The position numbers and the translations under genes are program-made. From JAVKLU01 sp031538895 (lineage in GTDB: Bacteria > Pseudomonadota > Gammaproteobacteria > Burkholderiales > Burkholderiaceae): a DNA stretch of 17,256 nt. Position 1 is the stretch's first letter. Each line of letters begins with the position of its first letter. Positions 1 through 6,955 of this stretch are shown here, piece after piece. The DNA lies in the NCBI GenBank assembly GCA_031538895.1, contig JAVKLU010000024.1:1-17256 (forward strand), written 5' to 3'. Below the pieces are notes generated by a model, which saw only the letters and a list, made by a program, of their open reading frames with translations, made no database searches and was not told the origin of the DNA.

Positions 1-1179
1 AATGGTGACACCGAAAGCGTCACCTACGATCTGCTCGTTAAAAGGCTGACTGCCATTAGCCGTAAATGCGAGGCTTTGCTCCGTGGAAGTGTGTTTGAGC
101 ACCATGCGCCCACCCGCGTTCAAATTTGCCACCGATGCGCTAATGGCTACGGTTTGTCGACAGGTCAAAATAATGGCTGCCATACTGGTACTCAGCCTTC
201 CTGTGATGCTCGATTGCAACTGCGCGGAGGTGTTTGCGAAGCCGCAGCGCTGACCGCTTGGAGTCGCCCTGATTGTTAAGGTGTATTCAGCTCCTACCGC
301 CTGCTCTGGAAAAACATAGTATTCGTCAACACGCATGGGCACCTCGTTGCCCAAATTGTCCGCCACCACCAAGCCTGTGCGCACCAAGCCTTGAGCTGCC
401 ACTTGCAACCCTTCTAGCTGGGTACAGGTTATGGTGATGGGCGGCATGAGGGTGCTAATCGCTCCTGCAACGCGGGTGACGCTGTCGGTCCCAACAAACA
501 CACAGCGGTGTTTGGGGGACAAACTGGCAATCGACAAGTCGTAGGCGGTTCCCACCTTGCGCAAAGGGAACGCGTAATCGCCATCGCGCTCGATCGTCAA
601 GGGATCCGTTCCATCTGAAAGACTCAAACCTGCAGCGCGCAAACCAGACACTTTGACGGACAAGGATCGAAAATCGACACACGCCACCTTGATAGTTGGC
701 ATAAGGACACCAATCTCGCCAACAACGCTGGTGGTACTGCTGGTTTCAATGAACTCGCATTGCTGCTTGATCGGCTGACTGGCAATCGACAAGGTGTAGG
801 TAGTTCCCACCCTGCGCAAAGGAAACGCATAATCGCCATCGCGCTCGATCGTCAAGGCACTCTTGCCATCCGAAAGGCTCAAGCCGGCAGCGCTCAAGCC
901 AGACACTTTGACGGGTAAGGACTGATCATTGACACACGCCACCTTAATAACTGGCATGGCTATTTGCGCGGTGCCGCCGAAGGTGTTTTGCGCACCTTTG
1001 GTTGTAACAAATTCACAATACTGACCGACGGGCTGAGCGGCGATGCTCAAACTGTATTCACGACCCACAGGCATCTTGAAGGTGTGCGCCCCATTGGTCG
1101 TGACCGCAGCTAGCGCATTGCCGCTATCACTGAGCTTTACGGTATTGCCTGCTTTGAGACCCGTCAAATTCAAGGTCAC
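1..1179 (-). repeat. Tandem ~256-bp protein-coding repeats (5 modules, last partial)
   Basis: Module boundaries estimated by aligning the conserved Val and Cys positions: 1179-928, 912-673, 657-421, 402-160 and 150-1 (partial). The first Cys of successive modules is spaced 86, 85 and 86 codons apart. Modules 2 and 3 are clearly similar at DNA level: in a hand alignment of 781-855 against 526-600, 68 of 75 bases agree. Modules 1, 4 and 5 are diverged and recognisable only as protein. This fits a recent duplication of modules 2/3 in an older array. Confidence 0.8.
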
Positions 1180-1326
1180 ATCGGCCACATTGTCATTATT
1201 TTTTGTGAACACATCATTTGTGGACGCATCACCACAGGCACTCAAGCCCAGCACACAGACCAGCAGCAGGCCGAACGGCACTTTCCAGATCGCTCTCCGT
1301 ATCTTTGAGGTGGATGAATTTGGCAT
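1..1326 (-). CDS. Partial repeat-containing lipoprotein (C-terminus beyond left edge)
   Basis: Reading the minus strand from ATG at 1326 gives 442 codons with no stop before the window edge, so the gene is incomplete. Residues 1-31 form a lipoprotein signal: basic n-region (K8, R10, R11, K15), hydrophobic LLLVCVLGL, and lipobox LSAC with the acylated Cys at 31, followed by GD. The mature part is a tandem array of about 85-residue modules from residue 50 onward. Each carries VSGL-GL-L near its start, a YxLSIA strand, a Q-C-x-F Cys and a closing I-x-V-x-C Cys. Cys104/131, 190/216, 275/301 and 361/389 could form disulfides, suggesting an extracytoplasmic or surface location. This pattern resembles a repeat common in large proteobacterial surface lipoproteins. 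Function is unknown; a further domain may lie beyond the edge. No clear Shine-Dalgarno precedes the ATG, but no other start keeps the basic n-region. Confidence 0.85.
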   Translation of the reverse strand, partial: MPNSSTSKIRRAIWKVPFGLLLVCVLGLSACGDASTNDVFTKNNDNVADVTLNLTGLKAGNTVKLSDSGNALAAVTTNGAHTFKMPVGREYSLSIAAQPVGQYCEFVTTKGAQNTFGGTAQIAMPVIKVACVNDQSLPVKVSGLSAAGLSLSDGKSALTIERDGDYAFPLRRVGTTYTLSIASQPIKQQCEFIETSSTTSVVGEIGVLMPTIKVACVDFRSLSVKVSGLRAAGLSLSDGTDPLTIERDGDYAFPLRKVGTAYDLSIASLSPKHRCVFVGTDSVTRVAGAISTLMPPITITCTQLEGLQVAAQGLVRTGLVVADNLGNEVPMRVDEYYVFPEQAVGAEYTLTIRATPSGQRCGFANTSAQLQSSITGRLSTSMAAIILTCRQTVAISASVANLNAGGRMVLKHTSTEQSLAFTANGSQPFNEQIVGDAFGVTI

Positions 1327-1354
1327 AGCTAGGCACTATAGTCGAAGAGTGCGC

Positions 1355-1363
1355 ATTATGCCA
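1355..1363 (-). promoter_or_regulatory. Possible extended -10 promoter of the repeat lipoprotein
   Basis: On the minus strand, TGGCATAAT matches an extended -10 (TGnTATAAT) and would give a leader of about 20 nt. A second -10-like hexamer, TATAGT at 1340-1335, lies only 8 nt before the ATG and would give a nearly leaderless mRNA. Neither has a good -35 box. Confidence 0.3.
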
Positions 1364-1492
1364 GACTTTGCCCCTGTTTTCCCTACGTCATCGGCTACTC
1401 GACTATGCTGCTATTTGTTTCTGCCGCGGGGTCGCGAACCAAGGGTTCTCAAGCGCAGCAGCATCAAACGAGAACTAAAAGGCAATTGATCT

Positions 1493-1978
1493 CTAGTTTT
1501 TTTCAAAAATTCCTTTGGCTTTATTTTTAGTCGCAGTATCGGCAGGAAGCAACTGGCCGTTCATGGCAATATAAACGCCCGGATTGGCCAGTTGTACCGC
1601 GCATAGGGCAAAACCTAAGTTAAAAAAGGCGTCTGATTGGACAATTCTCGCCGGCACCATTGCGCCGGTAAAAACAATGGTTTTCCCTTTGATTTTGCCC
1701 AGCATATTCTGTGCGGTTTTGGTCATGGTGTCAGTGCCATGAATTAAAATAATTTTGTCCACACTGGAATTTTTAACGCGATCAAAAATCGTTTGTCGAT
1801 CACGATCGGTCATATCTAAAGAGTCCATCAAGGGTAAAACCGTTACGGTCGGCGCGGCGCTTAAATTGGCTTGTTCTAATAGGGTGGACAAAATGCTTTG
1901 TGCGAAACCCAGCGCACCAGTGAGTGGGAAATAAGACTTATCAAAAGTACCGCCAGTAGCAATGATTTCAATCGACAT
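1493..1978 (-). CDS. Short asparaginase-domain protein
   Basis: 161 residues matching only the N-terminal domain of type I/II L-asparaginases (about 330 aa). Visible are the ATGGT motif (T8, T11), the SLDMTDRDR segment near 53-61, the HGTDTM motif (H80-M85, equivalent to the Thr-Asp pair of the catalytic triad) and FTGAMVPA near 103-110. The chain stops just after the segment where the C-terminal domain would begin. Short, stand-alone proteins of this shape are a known proteobacterial family, so I read it as complete rather than broken. The Lys of the canonical Thr-Lys-Asp triad has no obvious counterpart: the region aligned with it is AVQLANPGV. Classical asparaginase activity is therefore uncertain. 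It is divergent from tRNA-Asn, 113 nt away. No strong Shine-Dalgarno is seen. Confidence 0.85.
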   Translation of the reverse strand: MSIEIIATGGTFDKSYFPLTGALGFAQSILSTLLEQANLSAAPTVTVLPLMDSLDMTDRDRQTIFDRVKNSSVDKIILIHGTDTMTKTAQNMLGKIKGKTIVFTGAMVPARIVQSDAFFNLGFALCAVQLANPGVYIAMNGQLLPADTATKNKAKGIFEKN

Positions 1979-2042
1979 AATGAAGTAGATATGTAATAAA
2001 AAATAATAAAGACATTACCATGCAAGCAATTAGTGGTTTGTT

Positions 2043-2065
2043 CTAGATTAAAAATATAAATCTAG
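2043..2065. promoter_or_regulatory. Inverted repeat between asparaginase-like gene and tRNA-Asn
   Basis: CTAGATT (2043-2049) and AATCTAG (2059-2065) are a perfect 7-bp inverted repeat with a 9-nt AT-rich spacer. It lies directly upstream of the tRNA -10 box, covering the -35 position. It could be an operator or simply AT-rich symmetry; no T-run follows, so it is not a terminator. Confidence 0.35.
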
Positions 2066-2072
2066 TTATAAT
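2044..2072 (+). promoter_or_regulatory. Probable sigma-70 promoter for tRNA-Asn
   Basis: A perfect TATAAT lies at 2067-2072, 19 nt before the mature tRNA 5' end. This is suitable for a short 5' leader removed by RNase P. The hexamer 17 nt upstream is TAGATT (2044-2049), a poor -35. Confidence 0.55.
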
Positions 2073-2091
2073 CTCGTCTTCAGTTTTCTTT

Positions 2092-2167
2092 TCCCTGATA
2101 GCTCAGTCGGTAGAGCGACGGACTGTTAATCCGCAGGTCCCTGGTTCGAGCCCAGGTCGGGGAGCCA
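2092..2167 (+). tRNA. tRNA-Asn (anticodon GTT)
   Basis: A 76-nt cloverleaf can be folded by eye. The acceptor stem is TCCCTGA/TCGGGGA (one G-U pair), and the D stem is GCTC/GAGC around AGTCGGTA. The anticodon loop CTGTTAA puts GTT at 2125-2127. The T stem is CCTGG/CCAGG with loop TTCGAGC. The discriminator is G and CCA is encoded (2165-2167). The outermost anticodon-stem pair (27:43) is A-C. It reads the AAC/AAU codons. It is a single tRNA transcribed alone and followed by an intrinsic terminator. Confidence 0.97.
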
Positions 2168-2170
2168 AAT

Positions 2171-2203
2171 TTAAGCGTAGTTAAATGTTAAGCGTAGTTA
2201 AAT
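2171..2203 (+). repeat. 16-bp tandem direct repeat downstream of tRNA-Asn
   Basis: TTAAGCGTAGTTAAAT occurs at 2171-2186 and again at 2188-2203, separated by one G, between the tRNA CCA end and its terminator. It looks like a small tandem duplication in the trailer and has no evident function. Confidence 0.8.
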
Positions 2204-2205
2204 AT

Positions 2206-2242
2206 AAAAACGCAAGGTTAAGTGATTGGCCTTGCGTTTTTT
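2206..2242 (+). terminator. Intrinsic terminator after tRNA-Asn
   Basis: CGCAAGG (2211-2217) pairs with CCTTGCG (2230-2236). The stem is extended by A5/T5 and followed by a T run. The A tract on the other side means it could also stop the convergent LysR-gene transcript. Confidence 0.85.
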
Positions 2243-2289
2243 ATTGCGCGCTTTGTTTTAATCGCCCGCTTTTAATTATTCGGCCTTAA

Positions 2290-3237
2290 TTATTCGACTT
2301 TAATATTCGTTTTTAAATACGGTGTTAAATCCTGATAGAAACTTTCCATCAGCGCTTGTCCCCGCTCACATAAAAAATAACGAAAGGCTTCGGCAAGTGG
2401 TGACAGATTTTTACCCTTTGAGGTGACGCAATGCCAGGAACGATAAATCGGAGTGCCGGCAACGTCCAAAATTTCCAATTGACCGCTCGGAACTTCGGTG
2501 CGAACCGTATGCAAGGATAGAAAGGCTATGCCCATTTGTGCCATTGCTGCTTGCTTTAACACTTCATTGCTCGGCGCTTGTAAACTCAGTTTGGGCGTGA
2601 TTCCCAGGTTGCCAAAAAATCGATCAATCAGTGCGCGTGTTCCAGAACCTTCTTCGCGAATCAGTAGTGGTAAATGCATAAAGGCATCCGGATCAATCGA
2701 TCTTTCAGGCAAATAATTGGGTGACATCAAAAAACCGTGCGGGTTGCTGGCAAAAGGTTCGACGCGCATTTCTAGTTCTTTAGGTGGGCGTCCCATCACC
2801 GCAAAATCCATATCGCCTTCAGTTAATAGATAAAACAATTGTTGCCGTTGCGCAACCACAAAATCAACTTCGACATCCGGATGACTTTTTTTGAATGCCG
2901 TAATTAGCATTGGCATGAAATATTTGGCGGTATTGACGACCCCAATTTTGATTCGGCCCAATTCGAGTTTGCGTACTTTGGCGACGAAGTTTTCGATCTC
3001 GCGCATCGTGCCCAAGATTTTTTTAACATAGACCAACAAATATTCACCCGTTACTGTCAATGTCACGGTTCGGCCAGAACGATCAAATAAAGGTAAGCCG
3101 ATGGTTTCTTCCATTTCCTTGACTTGAATCGTCACGGCAGGCGGGCTTAAAGACAATTCATCCGACGCACGGATAAAGCTGGCGTGTTTAGCAACCGTGG
3201 CAAAAATACGCATTTGCTTAGTCGTTAAATGACGCAT
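2290..3237 (-). CDS. cbbR: LysR-family regulator, CbbR type
   Basis: A 315-residue LysR-type transcriptional regulator. The N-terminal winged helix-turn-helix (about residues 3-62) carries SFIRASDELSLSPPAVTIQV and the LPLFDRSGR wing. A substrate-binding-like effector domain covers about 90-295. The opening MRHLTTKQMRIF and the match to CbbR over its length suggest a Calvin-cycle-type regulator that senses a metabolite and activates divergent carbon genes; it faces transketolase. I chose ATG 3237 because family members start MRHLT. An in-frame GTG at 3276 would add 13 residues (MPKTPKSQPSYTA), and neither start has a clear ribosome-binding site. The effector and real targets cannot be read from sequence, and RuBisCO genes are not in view, so the gene symbol is an inference. 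Confidence 0.8.
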   Translation of the reverse strand: MRHLTTKQMRIFATVAKHASFIRASDELSLSPPAVTIQVKEMEETIGLPLFDRSGRTVTLTVTGEYLLVYVKKILGTMREIENFVAKVRKLELGRIKIGVVNTAKYFMPMLITAFKKSHPDVEVDFVVAQRQQLFYLLTEGDMDFAVMGRPPKELEMRVEPFASNPHGFLMSPNYLPERSIDPDAFMHLPLLIREEGSGTRALIDRFFGNLGITPKLSLQAPSNEVLKQAAMAQMGIAFLSLHTVRTEVPSGQLEILDVAGTPIYRSWHCVTSKGKNLSPLAEAFRYFLCERGQALMESFYQDLTPYLKTNIKVE

Positions 3238-3348
3238 CGCGGTATAGCTGGGCTGGGATTTAGGTGTTTTAGGCACGGTGCATAAATAAGGTAATGGGTC
3301 AATCAGTTGGAAAAAAATTCAAATTGTTTTGCAGCATCAAATTTTTCG

Positions 3349-3370
3349 GAGTGAATCTCTACAATCACTC
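3349..3370. promoter_or_regulatory. Inverted repeat in cbbR-tkt intergenic region, possible regulator site
   Basis: GAGTGA (3349-3354) and TCACTC (3365-3370) form a perfect 6-bp inverted repeat with a 10-nt spacer, 23 nt before the tkt start codon. TACAAT (3360-3365), a -10-like hexamer for tkt, lies inside it. Upstream, TCAAATT occurs twice (3319-3325 and 3337-3343). LysR regulators usually bind such interrupted dyads between divergent genes. The assignment to this regulator is inference, and the position over the -10 would suit repression or autoregulation better than activation. Confidence 0.4.
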
Positions 3371-3393
3371 TTTTCATTTCAATGGAGTGTGGC

Positions 3394-5418
3394 ATGTCTC
3401 AAAATCAGGTTCCAGCGCTGAGCACCAAAATGGCGCACGCGATTCGTTTTTTAACGATTGATGCAGTCGAGAAAGCAAAATCGGGACATCCTGGCGCGCC
3501 AATGGGAATGGCAGAAATCGCCACCGTGTTATGGCGTCGCCATTTACAGCATAACCCTGCCAATCCAGGGTGGCTCAATCGCGATCGTTTTGTCTTGTCT
3601 AACGGTCATGGTTCGATGTTAATTTATGCATTATTACATTTAAGCGGCTACGAGCTCTCGATTGATGATCTGAAAAACTTTCGTCAATTACATAGTAAAA
3701 CCCCCGGTCATCCCGAGGTCGGCGTCACCGCTGGCGTTGAAACCACCACTGGCCCTTTGGGACAGGGAATCGCTAATTCCGTGGGGATGGCCTTGGCAGA
3801 ACGTTTATTGGCGCAAGAGTTTAATCAAGACGAGTTTAAAGTGGTTGATCATTTCACCTACGCGTTTATGGGCGATGGTTGTTTGATGGAGGGAATTAGC
3901 CACGAAGTCGCGTCTTTGGCAGGAATTTTAGGTTTGTCTAAACTGATTTGGTTATACGATGACAACGGAATTTCGATTGATGGTGATGTCAAACATTGGT
4001 TTGCGGACGATACGCCCGCACGTTTTCGCGCCTACGGTTGGAATGTGATTGCCGACGTTGATGGGCACGATATGGGCGCGATTGATCAGGCTTTGCTTTT
4101 AGCCAAAGCGCAAGCAAATTCTGCGGGCGGAAAACCTACTTTAATTTGTTGCAAAACTGTGATTGGTCAAGGTGCGCCAAACAAAGCCGGTGGTCACGAT
4201 GTGCACGGCAGTCCTTTGGGCGCGAGCGAAATTGATGCCACGCGCCAAGCTCTGGGTTGGTCGCACGCACCGTTTGAGGTACCCAGTGATGTGATGTTGG
4301 CGTGGAATTGCAAAAGTCAAGGTATGGCAATCGAGGCCCAATGGCAAAAAACTTTTGACGCCTATAGTGCCACATATCCGCAACGCGCAACAGAGTTAAA
4401 ACGTCGTATGGCGCAACAATTGCCCGAACAATTTGCGCTGAAATGTAATGCGGTGATTGCCTCGTTTGCCGACACGAAAAACGAAATTGCCACGCGCAAA
4501 GCCTCGCAAAATGTATTAGACGCTTTAGCGCCAGTGTTACCAGAATTTTTTGGCGGTTCAGCCGATTTAACAGGATCGAATTTAACTAACTTTAAAGCTT
4601 GTACTTTGTTGCGTGGTCAATCTTGGGGCAATCATTTGAGTTATGGGGTGCGCGAGTTTGGTATGGCCGCGATCATGAACGGAATCGCGTTGCATGGCGG
4701 TTATTTGCCTTATGGGGGAACATTTTTAACGTTTTCGGATTATTCGCGCAATGCGATTCGCATGGCGGCGCTGATGAAACAACGCGTGATTCATGTGTTT
4801 ACTCATGATTCCATTGGTTTGGGTGAAGATGGTCCGACACATCAATCAATTGAACACGTCCCATCATTACGTTTGATTCCATTTGTGGATGTCTGGCGTC
4901 CGGCTGATCAAACTGAAACCGCAGTGTCGTGGGTAGAATCGGTACGACGTTTGGATGGACCTTCAGCATTAATTTTGACGCGCCAAAATTTACCGCAGTT
5001 ATCGATCGGGCGTGGCGCCGATATCGCGCGTGGCGGCTATGTGCTGCGCGAAGTCGTGGATGCAAAAATCACTTTGATTGCGACTGGTTCGGAGGTCTCT
5101 TTAGCAATTAACGCCGCCGATCAATTGCAACAAAATGGAATTGCTGCGCGCGTCGTGTCGATGCCATGTACCAGCGTGTTTGATCGTCAGGATGAGACCT
5201 ATCGCAGGCAAGTATTGGGCAGCGTGCCGCGTGTCGCGATTGAAGCCGCACAGCCAGATTTTTGGCACAAATATGTGGGCTGTGATACGCGCATGGGACG
5301 CGTGATGGGAATTACGACCTTTGGCGAATCCGCGCCAGCAAAAGATTTGTTTGCGTATTTCAAACTGACGACCAAGGATGTGGTACACACGGTGACCGAG
5401 ATAGTGTCATTGGCGTAA
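3394..5418 (+). CDS. tkt: Transketolase
   Basis: A 674-residue thiamine-diphosphate enzyme moving two-carbon ketol units between sugar phosphates, for the Calvin cycle and non-oxidative pentose phosphate pathway. Visible are SGHPGAPMGMA (His32), NGHGSM, the ThDP/Mg motif GDGCLMEG (160-167) ending at Asn191, GGSADLTGSN near 387-396, the catalytic Glu421 in VREFGMA, and THDSIGLGEDGPTHQ with His483. Length is close to E. coli TktA (663). I place the start at ATG 3394: GGAG at 3384-3387 is a well-spaced ribosome-binding site for it. The in-frame ATG at 3382 has none and would add only MECG. It is the first gene of a plus-strand carbon cluster and divergent from the CbbR-type regulator. Confidence 0.97.
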   Translation: MSQNQVPALSTKMAHAIRFLTIDAVEKAKSGHPGAPMGMAEIATVLWRRHLQHNPANPGWLNRDRFVLSNGHGSMLIYALLHLSGYELSIDDLKNFRQLHSKTPGHPEVGVTAGVETTTGPLGQGIANSVGMALAERLLAQEFNQDEFKVVDHFTYAFMGDGCLMEGISHEVASLAGILGLSKLIWLYDDNGISIDGDVKHWFADDTPARFRAYGWNVIADVDGHDMGAIDQALLLAKAQANSAGGKPTLICCKTVIGQGAPNKAGGHDVHGSPLGASEIDATRQALGWSHAPFEVPSDVMLAWNCKSQGMAIEAQWQKTFDAYSATYPQRATELKRRMAQQLPEQFALKCNAVIASFADTKNEIATRKASQNVLDALAPVLPEFFGGSADLTGSNLTNFKACTLLRGQSWGNHLSYGVREFGMAAIMNGIALHGGYLPYGGTFLTFSDYSRNAIRMAALMKQRVIHVFTHDSIGLGEDGPTHQSIEHVPSLRLIPFVDVWRPADQTETAVSWVESVRRLDGPSALILTRQNLPQLSIGRGADIARGGYVLREVVDAKITLIATGSEVSLAINAADQLQQNGIAARVVSMPCTSVFDRQDETYRRQVLGSVPRVAIEAAQPDFWHKYVGCDTRMGRVMGITTFGESAPAKDLFAYFKLTTKDVVHTVTEIVSLA

Positions 5419-5756
5419 AACTTTGAATGGGATGAGATGGTTAAAGAATATGCCTAACAAGAAATACTTTCTTAAAGGCATTTCTATCAATTCATTTTTG
5501 CGGCGAATTGCTTTGTTGCGCAGTACGCGAAATTCTCACGTACTGTATGTACGCTCCGGTTTCTGTGTGCTGTGCGCCTCGCACTTCATCCGCACATTCT
5601 GTATTTATAGAAGTGCCCTTAATGGTATCTCGTCATTTTTGGGGTTTAGGTAAGCTGCCGTTTTTGCCGGATAATCAGACTTCACGTCGTTTTATGCGTG
5701 CGCTACCAACAGAATGATCTTTTCAAAACGTTTTTTAATTTACAGGGGAAAATAAA
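5419..5756 (+). other. 338-nt intergenic region with palindromic, repeat-like element
   Basis: No convincing gene lies here. There is an imperfect hairpin at 5450-5481 (ATGCCT and AAGAAA arms closing on a TAC loop) with only a weak T tract after it. A second inverted repeat, CAGTACG (5521-5527) / CGTACTG (5539-5545), is followed by another GTACG and a GC-rich CTCCGG/GCGCCTCGCAC stretch to about 5600. Two overlapping reading frames (5423-5653 and 5508-5717) are open, but their Cys/Arg/His-rich translations look like read-through of a repeat, not proteins. The layout resembles a short interspersed palindromic element. The last 40 nt form the gap leader, with AGGGGA as ribosome-binding site. A -10-like GATAAT at 5670-5675 lacks a good -35. 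Confidence 0.5.
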
Positions 5757-6767
5757 ATGTCGATCAAAGTAGCAATTAACGGCTATGGCCGTATTGGCCG
5801 TAATGTCTTGCGAGCCTTTTATGAAAACGGCAAAAAACATAATATTCAAATCGTCGCGATCAATGATTTGGGTAAAGCAGAAACTAACGCGCATTTAACG
5901 CGTTACGACACGGCGCACGGCCCATTCAAGGGTACGGTGCAGGTTGATGGCGATTACATTATTGTGAATGGCGACAAAATCCGTGTTTTGGCGGTGCGTA
6001 ATCCGGCGGAATTGCCGTGGAAAGAATTAGGCGTTGACGTGGTGATGGAATGTACGGGTTTGTTTTCGACTAAAGAAAAAGCCGGTTTGCATTTACAAGC
6101 AGGCGCTAAAAAAGTGATTATTTCTGCGCCTGGTGGCAAAGACGTTGACGCCACCGTGGTGTACGGTGTCAATCATCAGGTATTGAAATCCACCGATACG
6201 GTGATCTCTAACGCCTCGTGCACAACTAATTGTTTGGCGCCTTTGGTGCAACCTTTGCACGCCAAAATTGGCTTGGTCACAGGTTTGATGACCACCATTC
6301 ACAGCTATACCAATGATCAGGTTTTGACTGATGTGTATCACGAAGATTTACGCCGTGCCCGTTCGGCCACGATGAGCATGATTCCGACCAAAACCGGCGC
6401 CGCAGCAGCAGTCGGTCTAGTCTTGCCGGAATTGGATGGCAAATTGGATGGTTACGCGGTGCGCGTTCCGACTATCAATGTGTCGATGGTTGATTTAAGT
6501 TTTATCGCCAATCGTGACAGCAGCATAGATGAGGTCAATCAAATCATGAAAGACGCCGCCAATGGCGCCTTGAAAGGTGTTTTAGCGTATAACGATGGCC
6601 CTTTGGTCAGCGTTGACTTTAATCACAATTCGCACTCATCAATTTTTGATTCGACTTTGACCAAAGTGTCCGGTCGCTTAATCAAAGTCTCGTCGTGGTA
6701 TGACAACGAATGGGGCTTTTCTAACCGGATGTTGGATACCACTGTGGCATTGATGAGTGCAAAGTAA
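5757..6767 (+). CDS. gap: Type I glyceraldehyde-3-phosphate dehydrogenase
   Basis: A 336-residue enzyme interconverting glyceraldehyde-3-phosphate and 1,3-bisphosphoglycerate. The Rossmann motif NGYGRIGRN starts at residue 8. The segment AINDLGKAETNAHLTRYDTA and the ELPWKELGVDVV segment are typical of GAPDHs in proteobacterial tkt-gap-pgk clusters. The catalytic Cys155 is in SNASCTTNC and the His182 base is in TTIHSYTND. TKTGAAAAVG and WYDNEWGFSNRM complete the catalytic domain. The ATG is preceded by AGGGGA about 9 nt upstream, the strongest ribosome-binding site in the window. The 338-nt gap before it suggests separate transcription from tkt, and a hairpin terminator follows. Coenzyme preference is not certain from sequence, though Asp37 after INDL favours NAD-type binding. 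Confidence 0.97.
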   Translation: MSIKVAINGYGRIGRNVLRAFYENGKKHNIQIVAINDLGKAETNAHLTRYDTAHGPFKGTVQVDGDYIIVNGDKIRVLAVRNPAELPWKELGVDVVMECTGLFSTKEKAGLHLQAGAKKVIISAPGGKDVDATVVYGVNHQVLKSTDTVISNASCTTNCLAPLVQPLHAKIGLVTGLMTTIHSYTNDQVLTDVYHEDLRRARSATMSMIPTKTGAAAAVGLVLPELDGKLDGYAVRVPTINVSMVDLSFIANRDSSIDEVNQIMKDAANGALKGVLAYNDGPLVSVDFNHNSHSSIFDSTLTKVSGRLIKVSSWYDNEWGFSNRMLDTTVALMSAK

Positions 6768-6846
6768 TTTTTGATAAGCGCAGTACAAAGCGAGTGGTAC
6801 TAGACCTGTCGTGCTATGCGCGTAGTGTTTGTTATTCGTGTAATGA

Positions 6847-6883
6847 AAAAGCCCATTTTTTGTGATGCAGAAAATGGGCTTTT
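6847..6883 (+). terminator. Intrinsic terminator after gap
   Basis: AAAAGCCCATTTT (6847-6859) and AAAATGGGCTTTT (6871-6883) form a perfect 13-bp stem with an 11-nt loop. It ends in a short T tract, about 80 nt after the gap stop. pgk is therefore probably expressed in part from its own promoter. Confidence 0.85.
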
Positions 6884-6955
6884 ATAAATAGCTCGGTAAT
6901 TGCCTCAGCAATTGCTTCAGTAAGGTTTTAATGCATATCTTTAGAGAATCTCATC

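Noticed and set aside
1043..1489. Plus-strand 148-codon open frame
   Set aside because: It is antisense to the start of the repeat lipoprotein, which has a signal peptide, lipobox and repeats; the plus frame shows no motif.
1493..1978. Asparaginase-like gene as a truncated pseudogene
   Set aside because: The frame is intact, motifs are conserved, and stand-alone short asparaginase-domain proteins of about this length are a known family.
3382..3393. ATG 3382 as tkt start
   Set aside because: No ribosome-binding site upstream; GGAG at 3384-3387 instead serves ATG 3394, which also fits the usual N-terminus.
4136..4390. Minus-strand open frames inside tkt
   Set aside because: They overlap a highly conserved transketolase and have no recognisable features; shadows of the coding frame.
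5423..5717. Two overlapping small frames between tkt and gap as protein genes
   Set aside because: They share the same DNA in different frames, lack ribosome-binding sites, cross strong palindromes, and their composition looks like translated repeat DNA.
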